This document shows, in pieces, positions 35,029 through 43,830 of a stretch of 64,000 nt of DNA; within the stretch, counting starts at the first letter, position 1; each line of letters opens with the position of its first letter. The DNA is taken from assembly GCA_963667815.1 (NCBI GenBank), contig OY764021.1; one strand, 5' to 3'. Source of the DNA: Saccharicrinis sp963667815 (GTDB lineage: Bacteria > Bacteroidota > Bacteroidia > Bacteroidales > Marinilabiliaceae). A program made the position numbers and the translations under genes. The notes under the pieces were generated by a model, which saw only the letters and a list, made by a program, of their open reading frames with translations, did no database searches and was not told the DNA's origin.

Positions 35029-35859
35029 TTAATAATTTAAAAACCCTTTTAACACTAACCAATCTTCAAAGCGGTCAATCCATGTAGAAACAGGCGACTT
35101 CTTTTTTTTCATTCCAAAACCATGGCCGCCTTTTGCATACATATGCAGTTCGGCAGATTTATCGGCTTCAACCCATTTGTTATAAAGATTTGAACTATTT
35201 GTTGCAAAACCCAACCCATCATCGGTTGCTGCACAAATAAAAATGGAAGGAGCATCAACAGGCACATCCAATTCATCAAAAGGCTTTGTATAGGCATATA
35301 TCGGAGCTAAGAAATTGGGCTTTGATGCTTCATTATAAGTATATCCAACCCCCATAGTAACAGTTCCTCCGGCAGAAAAACCCATCATCCCTATTTTTTC
35401 AGGGTCGATATGATATTTTTCTGCATTTTTTCGCACATATTCCAAGGCCATCTTCCCATCAGCTACCGCTAAATCAATAATTCCGCTTTGATCAATATCC
35501 TGCTCTTTACCGTTAGCATCTCTTTTCGGAAAACCGTTATCACTTTCCAACAAACGGTATTTTAACACAAAAGCAGTAATCCCTTTTGAGTTTAACCATT
35601 TAGCCACTTCGATACCCTCATGTTCGATGGCCAGTGCCCTAAAGCCGCCACCGGGACAAACTATTACTGCTGTCCCATTTACATTTTCCGAATCTGGTAA
35701 AAACTCTAATAAACCAGGTTCAACTACATTGTAGAACACATGCGATGAGGAAGTTTTGCGCTCACCCTCATGCCAGGTCCAACTTTCTGATCCGGGAGCT
35801 TTACCTGAGTATAACTTAATTTCATTTTGCGCCTGAATATAGCTGAAGAAAACAACCAT
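35029..35859 (-). CDS. Alpha/beta-hydrolase esterase, secretion signal damaged
   Basis: A 276-residue carbohydrate-esterase-like protein. The serine hydrolase elements are AVIVCPGGGFRALAIEHEG (oxyanion region), GMMGFSAGGTVTMG (nucleophile Ser), an Asp in IFICAATDDGLG and the His in YAKGGHGFGM. It resembles acetyl-xylan-type esterases and BD-FAE-like enzymes that remove acetyl or feruloyl groups from polysaccharides. The present start gives MVVFFSYIQAQ, a signal peptide without its charged front. Upstream in frame is ATG (35889-35887) followed directly by TAA and then KLKSIVLI, so the original start read M-x-KLKSIVLIMVVFFSYIQAQ and codon 2 is now a stop. The protein may no longer be exported. 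It is last of the 50-35 kb enzyme run. Confidence 0.82.
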   Translation of the reverse strand: MVVFFSYIQAQNEIKLYSGKAPGSESWTWHEGERKTSSSHVFYNVVEPGLLEFLPDSENVNGTAVIVCPGGGFRALAIEHEGIEVAKWLNSKGITAFVLKYRLLESDNGFPKRDANGKEQDIDQSGIIDLAVADGKMALEYVRKNAEKYHIDPEKIGMMGFSAGGTVTMGVGYTYNEASKPNFLAPIYAYTKPFDELDVPVDAPSIFICAATDDGLGFATNSSNLYNKWVEADKSAELHMYAKGGHGFGMKKKKSPVSTWIDRFEDWLVLKGFLNY

Positions 35860-35954
35860 TATTAATACTATTGATTTTAACTTTTACATTTCTATCCGTT
35901 TTGTTGAAAACCTATTAGAATAAGATCCATTACATTTTTTGGGAGAAAGAAACT

Positions 35955-38162
35955 CTAATTAGAATTCCTACCGTACTTCTGGGTCCTTTTATCATGAATA
36001 ACACCAGACCAATTCATTCCAAAAGCAAAATCATATACATTTCCTTCTGTGTCCCGGTAACAATTCATATCAAAAGGAACATCCTCTTGCTGCTGCTCAA
36101 CAGTTATCATATCTGCCGGCATTTGAAAAGGAAGTAATCCTGAAGGTTCTACTTTTCCAGTAACCAGATCTAAAAGCGCCTGGGGCTGTACACTAAAAGA
36201 AACTAAAAGCGCATCTATTTCGTTTTCAAATTCAGCTACAATAGCAGGATTTGTTAATGCCATTGAAACAATTACAGGTTTGTTTCCCATAGCTTTTTTT
36301 GTTTCTAGAATAGTTTCTAAAACCTTATAATTACTTGCAGTAGCACTTCTCCCCTTATAAGATCGGTTTGAGTTTTCAGGATCATCTAAATCATCAGGAG
36401 CAAGACTTACTTCTCGTGCATATTCAGCCTTATATGGATTATATTGAAGACTAATAGGCACATAACCCTCACCTTTACGCTCATAACCTAAACTTACAAT
36501 CGGCCCTTTAACAAACACCACTGCTACATCAGCTTCTGCCGGATTTTCTGTTGTCTGAAAATAATTATTCAACACGTTCAACGATACCGGATAATCATAC
36601 TTTTCCTCAATTATTTTGCCCATTGGATCTTTTCCTCCGGGGGTATATATTTTGGGCACATACACCTTTATTTTTTTTGAAAGAGGTAAAATATTACCTT
36701 TGTTTTTCAGCAAAACAACAGACTTTTGTTGAGCTACATAACCAGCCTCCACAAATTTCTTTTCCCCTAATATTTTCATGGATTCATCAGGAATCAAATA
36801 AGGATTTTCAAAAAGCCCAAGTCTGAAAATATTAATTAATAGTTTTATAGCAGAAGTTTCAATTCTATCTCTTAACCACTCCTGTCCTTTTTCCTTTTTT
36901 GCAATATCAAAAGCCATTAAAAGCCTTTTGGGATCATTTACTCCTCCAATCTGATCTACACCTGCCATAAAAGCTTTATGATAACGTTGTGTAGTTCTTA
37001 ATTTTTCAACACCCCACTTTCTACCACCCATAATATGCCAATCTGTACAAACAACTCCTTCGTATTTGTATTTGTTAAGAAGCAAATCTGTAACAATATA
37101 TTTACTAAAACTATTGCCTACATTTTCACCATAAATAGTATCCTGATTAAACGATATTGTATAATATGGCATTACTGCTGAAGCATATCCGGTAGGTCCA
37201 TCAAGTTTAAATGCACCATCCAAAAATGGTATTAAATGAGTATTAAAATTATTGCCCGGATATACCGCATATTTCCCAAAAGGATAATGTGCATCACGTC
37301 CACTTTCAACAGGACCTCCTCCCGGCCAATGCTTAACCATACAATTTACGCTATGGTATCCCCAGCCTGATTCTATTTCAGATTTTCCCAGTGATGTTTG
37401 AAATCCATCAATATAGGCCTTTGCCATATCAGCAGATAGTTGGGCACTTTCTCCAAATGTTCCGGGAGTACGAAACCAACGAGGTTCCGTTACCAGATCA
37501 ACCTGTGGTGATAGAGCAGTCCCAATTCCTAATGCGCGGTATTCTTTTGACGCAATCTCTCCATATTCACGCACAATTTGCGGATCAAAAGTTGCTGCCA
37601 AACCAATACTCTCAGGCCAAATGGATATTTGTCCTCCGGCGCCACCATTGATTCCCTCTGTTCCATCAAAAGTATTGCGCGGATCTGAACTATTATTTAA
37701 AGGAATACCCAGTTCCATTGATTCTGCAAGCAACTGTGCATTATTATTCCATCTGGCTGCTATTTCAGGGTTTTTAACATGGTCAATTAATATATGCCGA
37801 TTAAATAATTTTACTAATCCCTCTTGTATAGCAGATAATGTATCCTCATCAATTTCCTGATGATCTGCCTGAATCATTAAGCCGGTAATTTGCTCGTTTG
37901 TCATTCTGCCTGCTAAATCCACAGCCCTTTCTCTTGCACTTAACCTCCAGTCCTCATAAGGATCAAGCGCTCCATTTTTATTCAAATCCTTAAAATACGC
38001 CCCTTGCGATTTCAGAATAGTAACACCAGAAAGCCGAGAATACCCAATATCAGGCCCTTTTGTATTCTTAATTAAAGTAAACGATTCATAATTTATTTCA
38101 TTATTGCAGCTTGCCAACAGAAGCAATAAACTGACTATAACAATATCCTTTATTCTTTTCAT
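35955..38162 (-). CDS. GH3 glycosidase, lipoprotein
   Basis: A 735-residue exported GH3 with lipobox VSLLLLLASC. After a short lead (LNKNGALDPYEDWRLS), the barrel has LAGRMTNEQITGLMIQ, FDGTEGINGGAGGQISIWPESIGLAATFD, ALGIGTALSPQVDLVTEPRW, CMVKHWPGGGPVESGRDAHYPFG and the nucleophile Asp in YEGVVCTDWHIMGG. The second domain has VAQQKSVVLLKNKGNILPL and ends VEPSGLLPFQMPADM. The EPRW and GGGPVESGRDAH features put it in the branch of GH3 lipoproteins distant from BglX, and it lacks a fibronectin III-like tail. Substrate unknown. Confidence 0.9.
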   Translation of the reverse strand: MKRIKDIVIVSLLLLLASCNNEINYESFTLIKNTKGPDIGYSRLSGVTILKSQGAYFKDLNKNGALDPYEDWRLSARERAVDLAGRMTNEQITGLMIQADHQEIDEDTLSAIQEGLVKLFNRHILIDHVKNPEIAARWNNNAQLLAESMELGIPLNNSSDPRNTFDGTEGINGGAGGQISIWPESIGLAATFDPQIVREYGEIASKEYRALGIGTALSPQVDLVTEPRWFRTPGTFGESAQLSADMAKAYIDGFQTSLGKSEIESGWGYHSVNCMVKHWPGGGPVESGRDAHYPFGKYAVYPGNNFNTHLIPFLDGAFKLDGPTGYASAVMPYYTISFNQDTIYGENVGNSFSKYIVTDLLLNKYKYEGVVCTDWHIMGGRKWGVEKLRTTQRYHKAFMAGVDQIGGVNDPKRLLMAFDIAKKEKGQEWLRDRIETSAIKLLINIFRLGLFENPYLIPDESMKILGEKKFVEAGYVAQQKSVVLLKNKGNILPLSKKIKVYVPKIYTPGGKDPMGKIIEEKYDYPVSLNVLNNYFQTTENPAEADVAVVFVKGPIVSLGYERKGEGYVPISLQYNPYKAEYAREVSLAPDDLDDPENSNRSYKGRSATASNYKVLETILETKKAMGNKPVIVSMALTNPAIVAEFENEIDALLVSFSVQPQALLDLVTGKVEPSGLLPFQMPADMITVEQQQEDVPFDMNCYRDTEGNVYDFAFGMNWSGVIHDKRTQKYGRNSN

Positions 38163-38197
38163 GACAAAATTGATTTTTTAATATCTAAAATGAGGGC

Positions 38198-39310
38198 TTA
38201 CAATTCCATTTTCAACATCTCACATCCGGCAAGCAAAAATGCTCCTGTTCCATACAATTCTGTATTATCTGTGAAATTATGATTGCTTGGACGGTCACCG
38301 GCTCCTTGCACATGAGTAAATCGTCCTTCTTCATCCACACATTTATTCAAAGCAATCCAGGCTTTTTGAACTGCGTTTTTATATTTATGATTCTTTAATA
38401 AATTATTGTTTATTCCATATGCCAGGCCATAACAAAATAATGCAGATCCACTGGCTTCCCCACATTTATATGATTTACTGTCCAATAAACCAGATGCCCA
38501 CATTCCATCTTCACTTTGTAACTCAATAATACGGGCTGCCATTTGCTTGAATAGACGCTCATAAAAATGTCTCTGCTTATAATCTTCCGGCAATTCTTCC
38601 AAAATACGAGCTAAACCAGCTAATACCCATCCATTTCCTCGTGACCAAAACATTGGCTTTCCATTAGCTTCTACAGTACCTTGATAATTTGATCCTTCAA
38701 TAAACCTTGAGTCACGAGCAAATAATTTTTCCTTTTTATTGTAAAGTAAATGATAAGCCTCCATATATAATTGATCATTGTATTCAAGATATTCAGCCCG
38801 TCCAATTGTTAATCCAAGCTTTATTAATACAGGAGGGGCCATAAATAATGCATCAGCCCACCAGTATTTTATACTCATAAAGTCTTTTACCGGATAAGAT
38901 TCGTTAACGTATCGAGCTATTGTGTCAATAGAAGGTTGAAGCATTTCCTTCTTTTTTTCGATTCGATATAAATCAATATAAGTCGAAGAAATAGCAATAT
39001 CATCTGCATGATAATATCGTTTATAAGGAGACCAGTTTGTTTTTATCCCATTCTCTAGCAAGGCGTTGTATAAGTACTCAGAATGGGTCGCTTCCCATGC
39101 AGAATATAATCCTGTAAAGAACACAGAATAAGTCCAGTCATTTTTTGCTCTTCTGCTTTTTTGACTCAGTTGCCAACTTGAAGTCTTTTGCAAAACATTT
39201 TTAATATACTCTGCCTTAAAAAACTCATTGGCTTCACCTTGAGCCTTTATTACTGTTGAAAACAAAAGTAATATCACACAAATATTAATATTTTTCAGAT
39301 TCGATTTCAT
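38198..39310 (-). CDS. GH105 unsaturated glycuronyl hydrolase, exported
   Basis: A 370-residue (alpha/alpha)6-barrel enzyme with a signal peptide ending VIKAQ. GH105 enzymes remove the 4,5-unsaturated uronic acid left at the non-reducing end by polysaccharide lyases on rhamnogalacturonan, ulvan and related polymers. Family features: NDWTYSVFFTGLYSAWEAT, YHADDIAISSTYIDLY, KYWWADALFMAPPVLIKLG with the proposed catalytic Asp, KPMFWSRGNGWVLAGLARIL and GEASGSALFCYGLAYGIN. Its presence implies that a lyase acts upstream, but none is encoded in the window. It lies 35 bases before the GH3 and 28 after the isomerase-like gene. Confidence 0.9.
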   Translation of the reverse strand: MKSNLKNINICVILLLFSTVIKAQGEANEFFKAEYIKNVLQKTSSWQLSQKSRRAKNDWTYSVFFTGLYSAWEATHSEYLYNALLENGIKTNWSPYKRYYHADDIAISSTYIDLYRIEKKKEMLQPSIDTIARYVNESYPVKDFMSIKYWWADALFMAPPVLIKLGLTIGRAEYLEYNDQLYMEAYHLLYNKKEKLFARDSRFIEGSNYQGTVEANGKPMFWSRGNGWVLAGLARILEELPEDYKQRHFYERLFKQMAARIIELQSEDGMWASGLLDSKSYKCGEASGSALFCYGLAYGINNNLLKNHKYKNAVQKAWIALNKCVDEEGRFTHVQGAGDRPSNHNFTDNTELYGTGAFLLAGCEMLKMEL

Positions 39311-39338
39311 TCTTCTTCAAATGATTATTAATACTATT

Positions 39339-40184
39339 TTACTGATTAAAACATTGATTTTTTTTTGTGTAATAATCTTCAAGTGCACTAAAATACCCCT
39401 TTGATTCAGCCAAACCCGGTAATGGATCCTTTCTGGCAGTTTCTAATTCTAAGCTACAACAACCTTTAAATCCAATATGATGAAGCGCATTAATAAAACT
39501 TTCGAAATCCAGCACACCTAAACCAATATTACAAGTTCTGCCAGATTTATCTGCTGCCGTAACATCCTTCAAATGAACATCTAAAATGTATTTTTGATAT
39601 TTAACCAGACTTTCAGCCGGATTATAGCCTGCCCGCAATTCATGTCCAATATCAAAGCTAACGCCAATTCGTGAATCTAAATTTTCTATATGCTCAACTA
39701 CATCTTTAACGCAAGGATATAATGGAATATCTCCTCCATGGATATGAATGGCAAATTTTATATTATACGCTATCGCCTTTTTTTCAATATATGGCAACAA
39801 CTCATATTGTGGGGTTCCTACGATCATATTCACTCCAACCCTTTGCGCATATTCAAAAACTCTATCTACTTCCTCCTCTTTATTCAAATAAAATAAGCCA
39901 ACGCTTTCTATGGTGATACCTTTACTTTCCAATTTCTTTTTAAAAGTATCAATCTCTTCGTCTGTACTATCAAATGGTAAATGTTTCTCTTTTAAAGACA
40001 GGTAGTGAATTTTTAACCTATCAACCATGTCCATCATCTCATTAGCATCAAACTTTATAAAATTAGATCCAAGAACACTTAGTTTATATTCTTTTTGACT
40101 GTCTAAATGTGTTTGTGCAATAGCAACAGTTTTAATTGCTAAAAAACAAATTACAATCAGAGTAATTTTATAATTAAATCTCAT
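39339..40184 (-). CDS. Exported xylose-isomerase-like TIM-barrel protein
   Basis: A 281-residue protein of the sugar phosphate isomerase/epimerase (AP endonuclease 2-like) superfamily, but with a signal peptide (IVICFLAIKTVAIAQ), so it acts in the periplasm. Barrel elements seen: HYLSLKEKHLPFDS, GITIESVGLFYLN, AQRVGVNMIVGTPQYELLPYIE, FAIHIHGGDIPLYP, RIGVSFDIGHELRAG, DVHLKDV and CCSLELETAR. The Glu, Asp-His, His and Glu residues fit a metal site. Exported members occur in Bacteroidota glycoside-oxidation (3-keto-sugar) pathways, but the partner oxidoreductases are not here, so the reaction is open. It is part of the minus-strand enzyme run. Confidence 0.78.
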   Translation of the reverse strand: MRFNYKITLIVICFLAIKTVAIAQTHLDSQKEYKLSVLGSNFIKFDANEMMDMVDRLKIHYLSLKEKHLPFDSTDEEIDTFKKKLESKGITIESVGLFYLNKEEEVDRVFEYAQRVGVNMIVGTPQYELLPYIEKKAIAYNIKFAIHIHGGDIPLYPCVKDVVEHIENLDSRIGVSFDIGHELRAGYNPAESLVKYQKYILDVHLKDVTAADKSGRTCNIGLGVLDFESFINALHHIGFKGCCSLELETARKDPLPGLAESKGYFSALEDYYTKKNQCFNQ

Positions 40185-40358
40185 TATACGCTATTTAAAA
40201 TTATGAATCTGTTTATTTTCAATCCTATTTCTTCCAATTAAACTCAGCTATTTGAACCGTCGCTGAATTCGTGACTATACACAAACAACTACATAGCTAA
40301 ATTTTGATTAGGTACAGTATAGTCCTACTTAACTTCCTGCCAATAAAGCCCTTTAATC

Positions 40359-41219
40359 CTATTTTGCTCTCCACAATTCTTTTTTAACCTCTTTAAGCAA
40401 CAATGGAAAAAAAGGCTCTTTAGGGGCATGTCCATAACCACCTAACTCCAATAACTCAATATCTTTTTGGCCTACAACCTTTAACATTCTGTACATAATG
40501 GCATTTTCTTCATATCTCCCCAACATTTCCATTTCTCGATCACCTGTAACCATAAATATTGGAGGAACATCGTCGCGTAAATGACTTATCGGAGCTAAAT
40601 CATCAACGACAACAGTTGTTTTTCCGATTCCACGCTCTTCTCTAACAGTAAAATGTGTAAACATTTGACCTCCTAAAAGCCCCAACCCTAATATTTTATT
40701 CGCATCAAGTTCATGAACAGCTAACCATTTTTTATCCAGCCCAATCATAGCAGCTAGATAAGCACCTGCCGAGCTTCCAGCAACATAAATTTTATCTGAA
40801 GAACCGCCATATTCTTCAATATTATTAAATACCCATGCAACAGCTGCTGCTGCATCTTCGATATAACCCGGAGAACTTACTTTTGGATATAATCTATAGT
40901 TAATTGCAACAATTGCCATACCTTGGTTTTTGAGGCGCTCTGGAATTTCCTTTTTCCCATACTTTAATCCTCCACCATGAATCCAAACAATAGTTGCAAA
41001 TTCTTTTTTATTCTTTGGATAATATAAATCCAACGTACAAATACTTTTTACATACTCATCTTGTTGATTTATTGAATCATGGTAATAATGAATATCTATT
41101 AAAGTTGTGTCTAACGAATTGGTTTCTTCAAAACGGCTATTTACTTGTGACAAACAATTACCTGACAGCAAAAGGTTTAAAACTAAAAGGCAACAAAAAA
41201 TCAATAAAGTTTTTTTCAT
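40359..41219 (-). CDS. Alpha/beta-hydrolase esterase, exported
   Basis: A 286-residue secreted esterase. The ATG at 41219 gives MKKTLLIFCCLLVLNLLL as signal peptide; an open extension to 41279 would spoil it. The hormone-sensitive-lipase-like pattern is clear: TIVWIHGGGLKYG (oxyanion HGGG), INYRLYP, EDAAAAVAWVFNNIEEYGG, VAGSSAGAYLAAMIG (nucleophile Ser), Asp in FMVTGDREME and His in GYGHAPKE. Enzymes of this type remove small acyl groups from sugars. It sits between the GH3 at 41.3 kb and the isomerase-like gene. Confidence 0.88.
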   Translation of the reverse strand: MKKTLLIFCCLLVLNLLLSGNCLSQVNSRFEETNSLDTTLIDIHYYHDSINQQDEYVKSICTLDLYYPKNKKEFATIVWIHGGGLKYGKKEIPERLKNQGMAIVAINYRLYPKVSSPGYIEDAAAAVAWVFNNIEEYGGSSDKIYVAGSSAGAYLAAMIGLDKKWLAVHELDANKILGLGLLGGQMFTHFTVREERGIGKTTVVVDDLAPISHLRDDVPPIFMVTGDREMEMLGRYEENAIMYRMLKVVGQKDIELLELGGYGHAPKEPFFPLLLKEVKKELWRAK

Positions 41220-41266
41220 AAGTTTAAAATTTAATTGGCATATTTTTATGTCTATTCTTTTTACTA

Positions 41267-43540
41267 CTACCTTTTCCATAAAAAACTACTCTCCTTTACT
41301 TCCTCCGAATTAGTACCTATAAAAAGGTTAAAATCACCGGATTCCCATTGCCATTCTAATTCGTGATTAAAGAATTTCAGGTCTTCAACACTAATCTCAA
41401 ATTCAACCTCTTTTGTTTCTCCAGGAATAAGCTGTACCTTTTTAAATTTCTTTAATTCTTTTACTGGTCGTACAATAGAAGCCACAGGGTCGTTTAAATA
41501 AAGCTGCATGGTTTCTTCTCCGGCATATGAACCGGTATTGGTGATACTAATCGTAGCTTTCAGGATTGCCTTTTCGCCCACCAAAAGTGTATCGCTTAGA
41601 TGTATTTCCCCATATTTAAAGTTTGTATAACTTAAGCCATACCCAAACGGAAAAAGTGGCGCATTTAACTCATCAAGATAATATGACTTAAACTTCATAA
41701 TGCCACCTCTTTGGCCATCTACATATGGCCTTCCTGTATTTTTATGATTATAATAAACAGGTATTTGGCCAACAGAGCGTGGAAAAGTCATGGTTAATTT
41801 ACCCGAAGGGTTGTAGTTTCCGGATAACACTTCTGCCAAAGCACTTCCTGCCATTGTTCCTGGGCGCCATGCCTCAATAACAGCATCGGCATATTGCATA
41901 TCTTCAGTTAGGGTTAAAGGTCTGCCATTTATTAATACTAAAACAACCTTTTTGCCTGTAGCTTTTAATTTCTTCAATAATTCTTTTTGACAAGTAGGAA
42001 TAGAAATATCGGTTTTACTTTTAGCTTCACCTGACATATTCATGGCCTCACCTAACACGGCAACTACCACGTCTGACGATTTAGCCAGTTTAACAGCTTT
42101 ATCTTCCATCGATGCTTGTTCTTCCGCATTATAATATCCCCTGCTTTTCTTTAAAAATACCTTTTCATCTGTTATGAATGACCCTTCAGCATATTCAACA
42201 CTTTTAAACTGTTGTTTTAATCCATCATAAATACTTATAACACTATCAGCATCTCCTCGGAAAGCCCACATACTAAACATTTGATTTTGCACATTGGCAA
42301 ATGGGCCAATTAAGGCTATTTTAGTATCCTTACTTAATGGCAATGCTTGTTTGTCATTTTTCAATAATACCATTGCCTTCATAGCAGCTTCTTTAGCCAC
42401 CTTTTTATGTTCCTCAGTCAATATATCAGTTTTTTCCCTCTGCGGGTTAAAACCTCTATGGGCATGATCAAACAATCCCAAATCGTATTTGGCTCTTAAT
42501 ATTCTGCGACAGGATTCATCAATCTTTACCATAGAAACAGAACCCTCTTTAACTAATTCTTCCATGCTGCCTGCAATGCTTTCGCTGGCCATGTCCATAT
42601 CCAGACCAGCATTAACTGCCAGCGCTGCGGCTTCTTTATAATCTTCGGCTAATCCGTGGTTAATCAGTTCCTGAATACAGTTGTAATCACTTACCACAAA
42701 TCCATCAAAGCCCCATTCTTTTCGCAATAAATCGGTTAACAACCATTTATTAGCCGTGGCAGGAATACCTTCCACATCATTAAACGAAGTCATAATACTT
42801 TTTGCACCTGCATCAATGGCGGCTTTATAAGGAGGCAAATAATACTGGTACATGGTTTGACGACTCATATCAGTAGTATTATAATCACGTCCGGCTTCAG
42901 ATGCTCCATATAAGGCGAAATGCTTTACGCATGATAGCAATGCTGTAGAATCAGAGAGCCCCTTCCCCTGATAGCCTTTTACCATGGATTTAGCTACCAG
43001 ACTACCCAAATAAGGATCTTCACCTGCACCTTCCATTACACGCCCCCAGCGAGGGTCTCGGGTAATATCCACCATGGGAGAAAAAGTCCAGTTATACCCG
43101 ACAGCAGTTCCTTCTATTGCTGCGATTCTTGCGGTTTTTTCAATCAAAGCGGTATCCCAACTACATGATAAGGCCAAAGGAATAGGAAACACCGTTTTAT
43201 AGCCATGAATAATATCCAATCCGTTTAAAAACGGAATTTTCAAACGAGTACTATCGGCAATTGTAGCTTTTTCATGTATTAATGAAGCCTCGCCCATAAC
43301 AGAATAAACATTTCCAGCTGTTCCATCTTTAAGTTTTTCATATACATTTTTTGTTGCAAAAGGGCCTGTTTTGGAAGTAGGTGTTACCAAATTCATCTGG
43401 CCAATTTTTTCTTCCACAGACATCTGTTGCATCAAAGCTTCAACAACTTTCTCCTTTTTATTATTTTCGGAACATGATATTGTTAAGATGCTAATCCCAA
43501 CACAAAACAACATCCATATTTTAATTATATTGCCCTTCAT
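41267..43540 (-). CDS. GH3 beta-glucosidase-type enzyme (BglX-like), lipoprotein
   Basis: A 757-residue exported glycosidase with lipobox ISILTISC. The three-domain BglX plan is intact: LMQQMSVEEKIGQMNLVT, NGLDIIHGYKTVFPIPLALS, NWTFSPMVDITRDPRWGRVMEGAGEDP, CVKHFALYGASEAGRDY, nucleophile Asp in GFVVSDYNCIQEL, then AMVLLKNDKQALPL, LGEAMNMSGEAKSKTD and the fibronectin III-like tail (FPFGYGLSYTNFKYG). It is more like the GH3 at 19.3 kb than the other two. Its upstream region carries the structured and repeated intergenic sequence at 43.57-43.81 kb. Confidence 0.93.
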   Translation of the reverse strand: MKGNIIKIWMLFCVGISILTISCSENNKKEKVVEALMQQMSVEEKIGQMNLVTPTSKTGPFATKNVYEKLKDGTAGNVYSVMGEASLIHEKATIADSTRLKIPFLNGLDIIHGYKTVFPIPLALSCSWDTALIEKTARIAAIEGTAVGYNWTFSPMVDITRDPRWGRVMEGAGEDPYLGSLVAKSMVKGYQGKGLSDSTALLSCVKHFALYGASEAGRDYNTTDMSRQTMYQYYLPPYKAAIDAGAKSIMTSFNDVEGIPATANKWLLTDLLRKEWGFDGFVVSDYNCIQELINHGLAEDYKEAAALAVNAGLDMDMASESIAGSMEELVKEGSVSMVKIDESCRRILRAKYDLGLFDHAHRGFNPQREKTDILTEEHKKVAKEAAMKAMVLLKNDKQALPLSKDTKIALIGPFANVQNQMFSMWAFRGDADSVISIYDGLKQQFKSVEYAEGSFITDEKVFLKKSRGYYNAEEQASMEDKAVKLAKSSDVVVAVLGEAMNMSGEAKSKTDISIPTCQKELLKKLKATGKKVVLVLINGRPLTLTEDMQYADAVIEAWRPGTMAGSALAEVLSGNYNPSGKLTMTFPRSVGQIPVYYNHKNTGRPYVDGQRGGIMKFKSYYLDELNAPLFPFGYGLSYTNFKYGEIHLSDTLLVGEKAILKATISITNTGSYAGEETMQLYLNDPVASIVRPVKELKKFKKVQLIPGETKEVEFEISVEDLKFFNHELEWQWESGDFNLFIGTNSEEVKESSFLWKR

Positions 43541-43570
43541 TATTATTTGTTTTTTATTATTCGTTCCTAA

Positions 43571-43663
43571 TTAATAGATTGTTAGACAAAAGACATTCCG
43601 CATGCCGCCAAAGCTTTAGCGGAGGAGCAAGACTGATTTATAAAGCCTGCTCCGTCCATACGG
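43571..43663. repeat. Structured intergenic element with three hairpins
   Basis: It starts with a block (TTAATAGATTGTTAGA) repeated at 45988-46003. Then come three adjacent stems: CCGC/GCGG around AAAGCTTT (43605-43622), GGAGCA/TGCTCC (43624-43653) and CCGT-CCAT-ACGG (43652-43663). It is much more GC-rich than its surroundings and sits in the leader of the GH3 gene. Confidence 0.45.
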
Positions 43664-43739
43664 AGGCGCTTAAAATATCTGTTAGCAATTGATTTTATAC
43701 TTTCATCATAAAACGAATAACATAACTGTTAAACACTAA

Positions 43740-43805
43740 CTCTTTGCACTATGCTCTATGCGTTCTGCCAATTCCTTCTCCTTTCTCCCTGTTCCGTTCT
43801 CCCTT
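43740..43805. repeat. Pyrimidine-rich intergenic repeat, copy A
   Basis: Plus-strand CTATGCG[TC]TCTGCCAATTCC with pyrimidine-rich flanks, matching 46106-46176 almost base for base over about 60 positions. It lies 26 bases after the stop of the PKD-tailed hydrolase. Confidence 0.65.
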
Positions 43806-43830
43806 TTTACTTTATAAACTTAGTCCTAAC

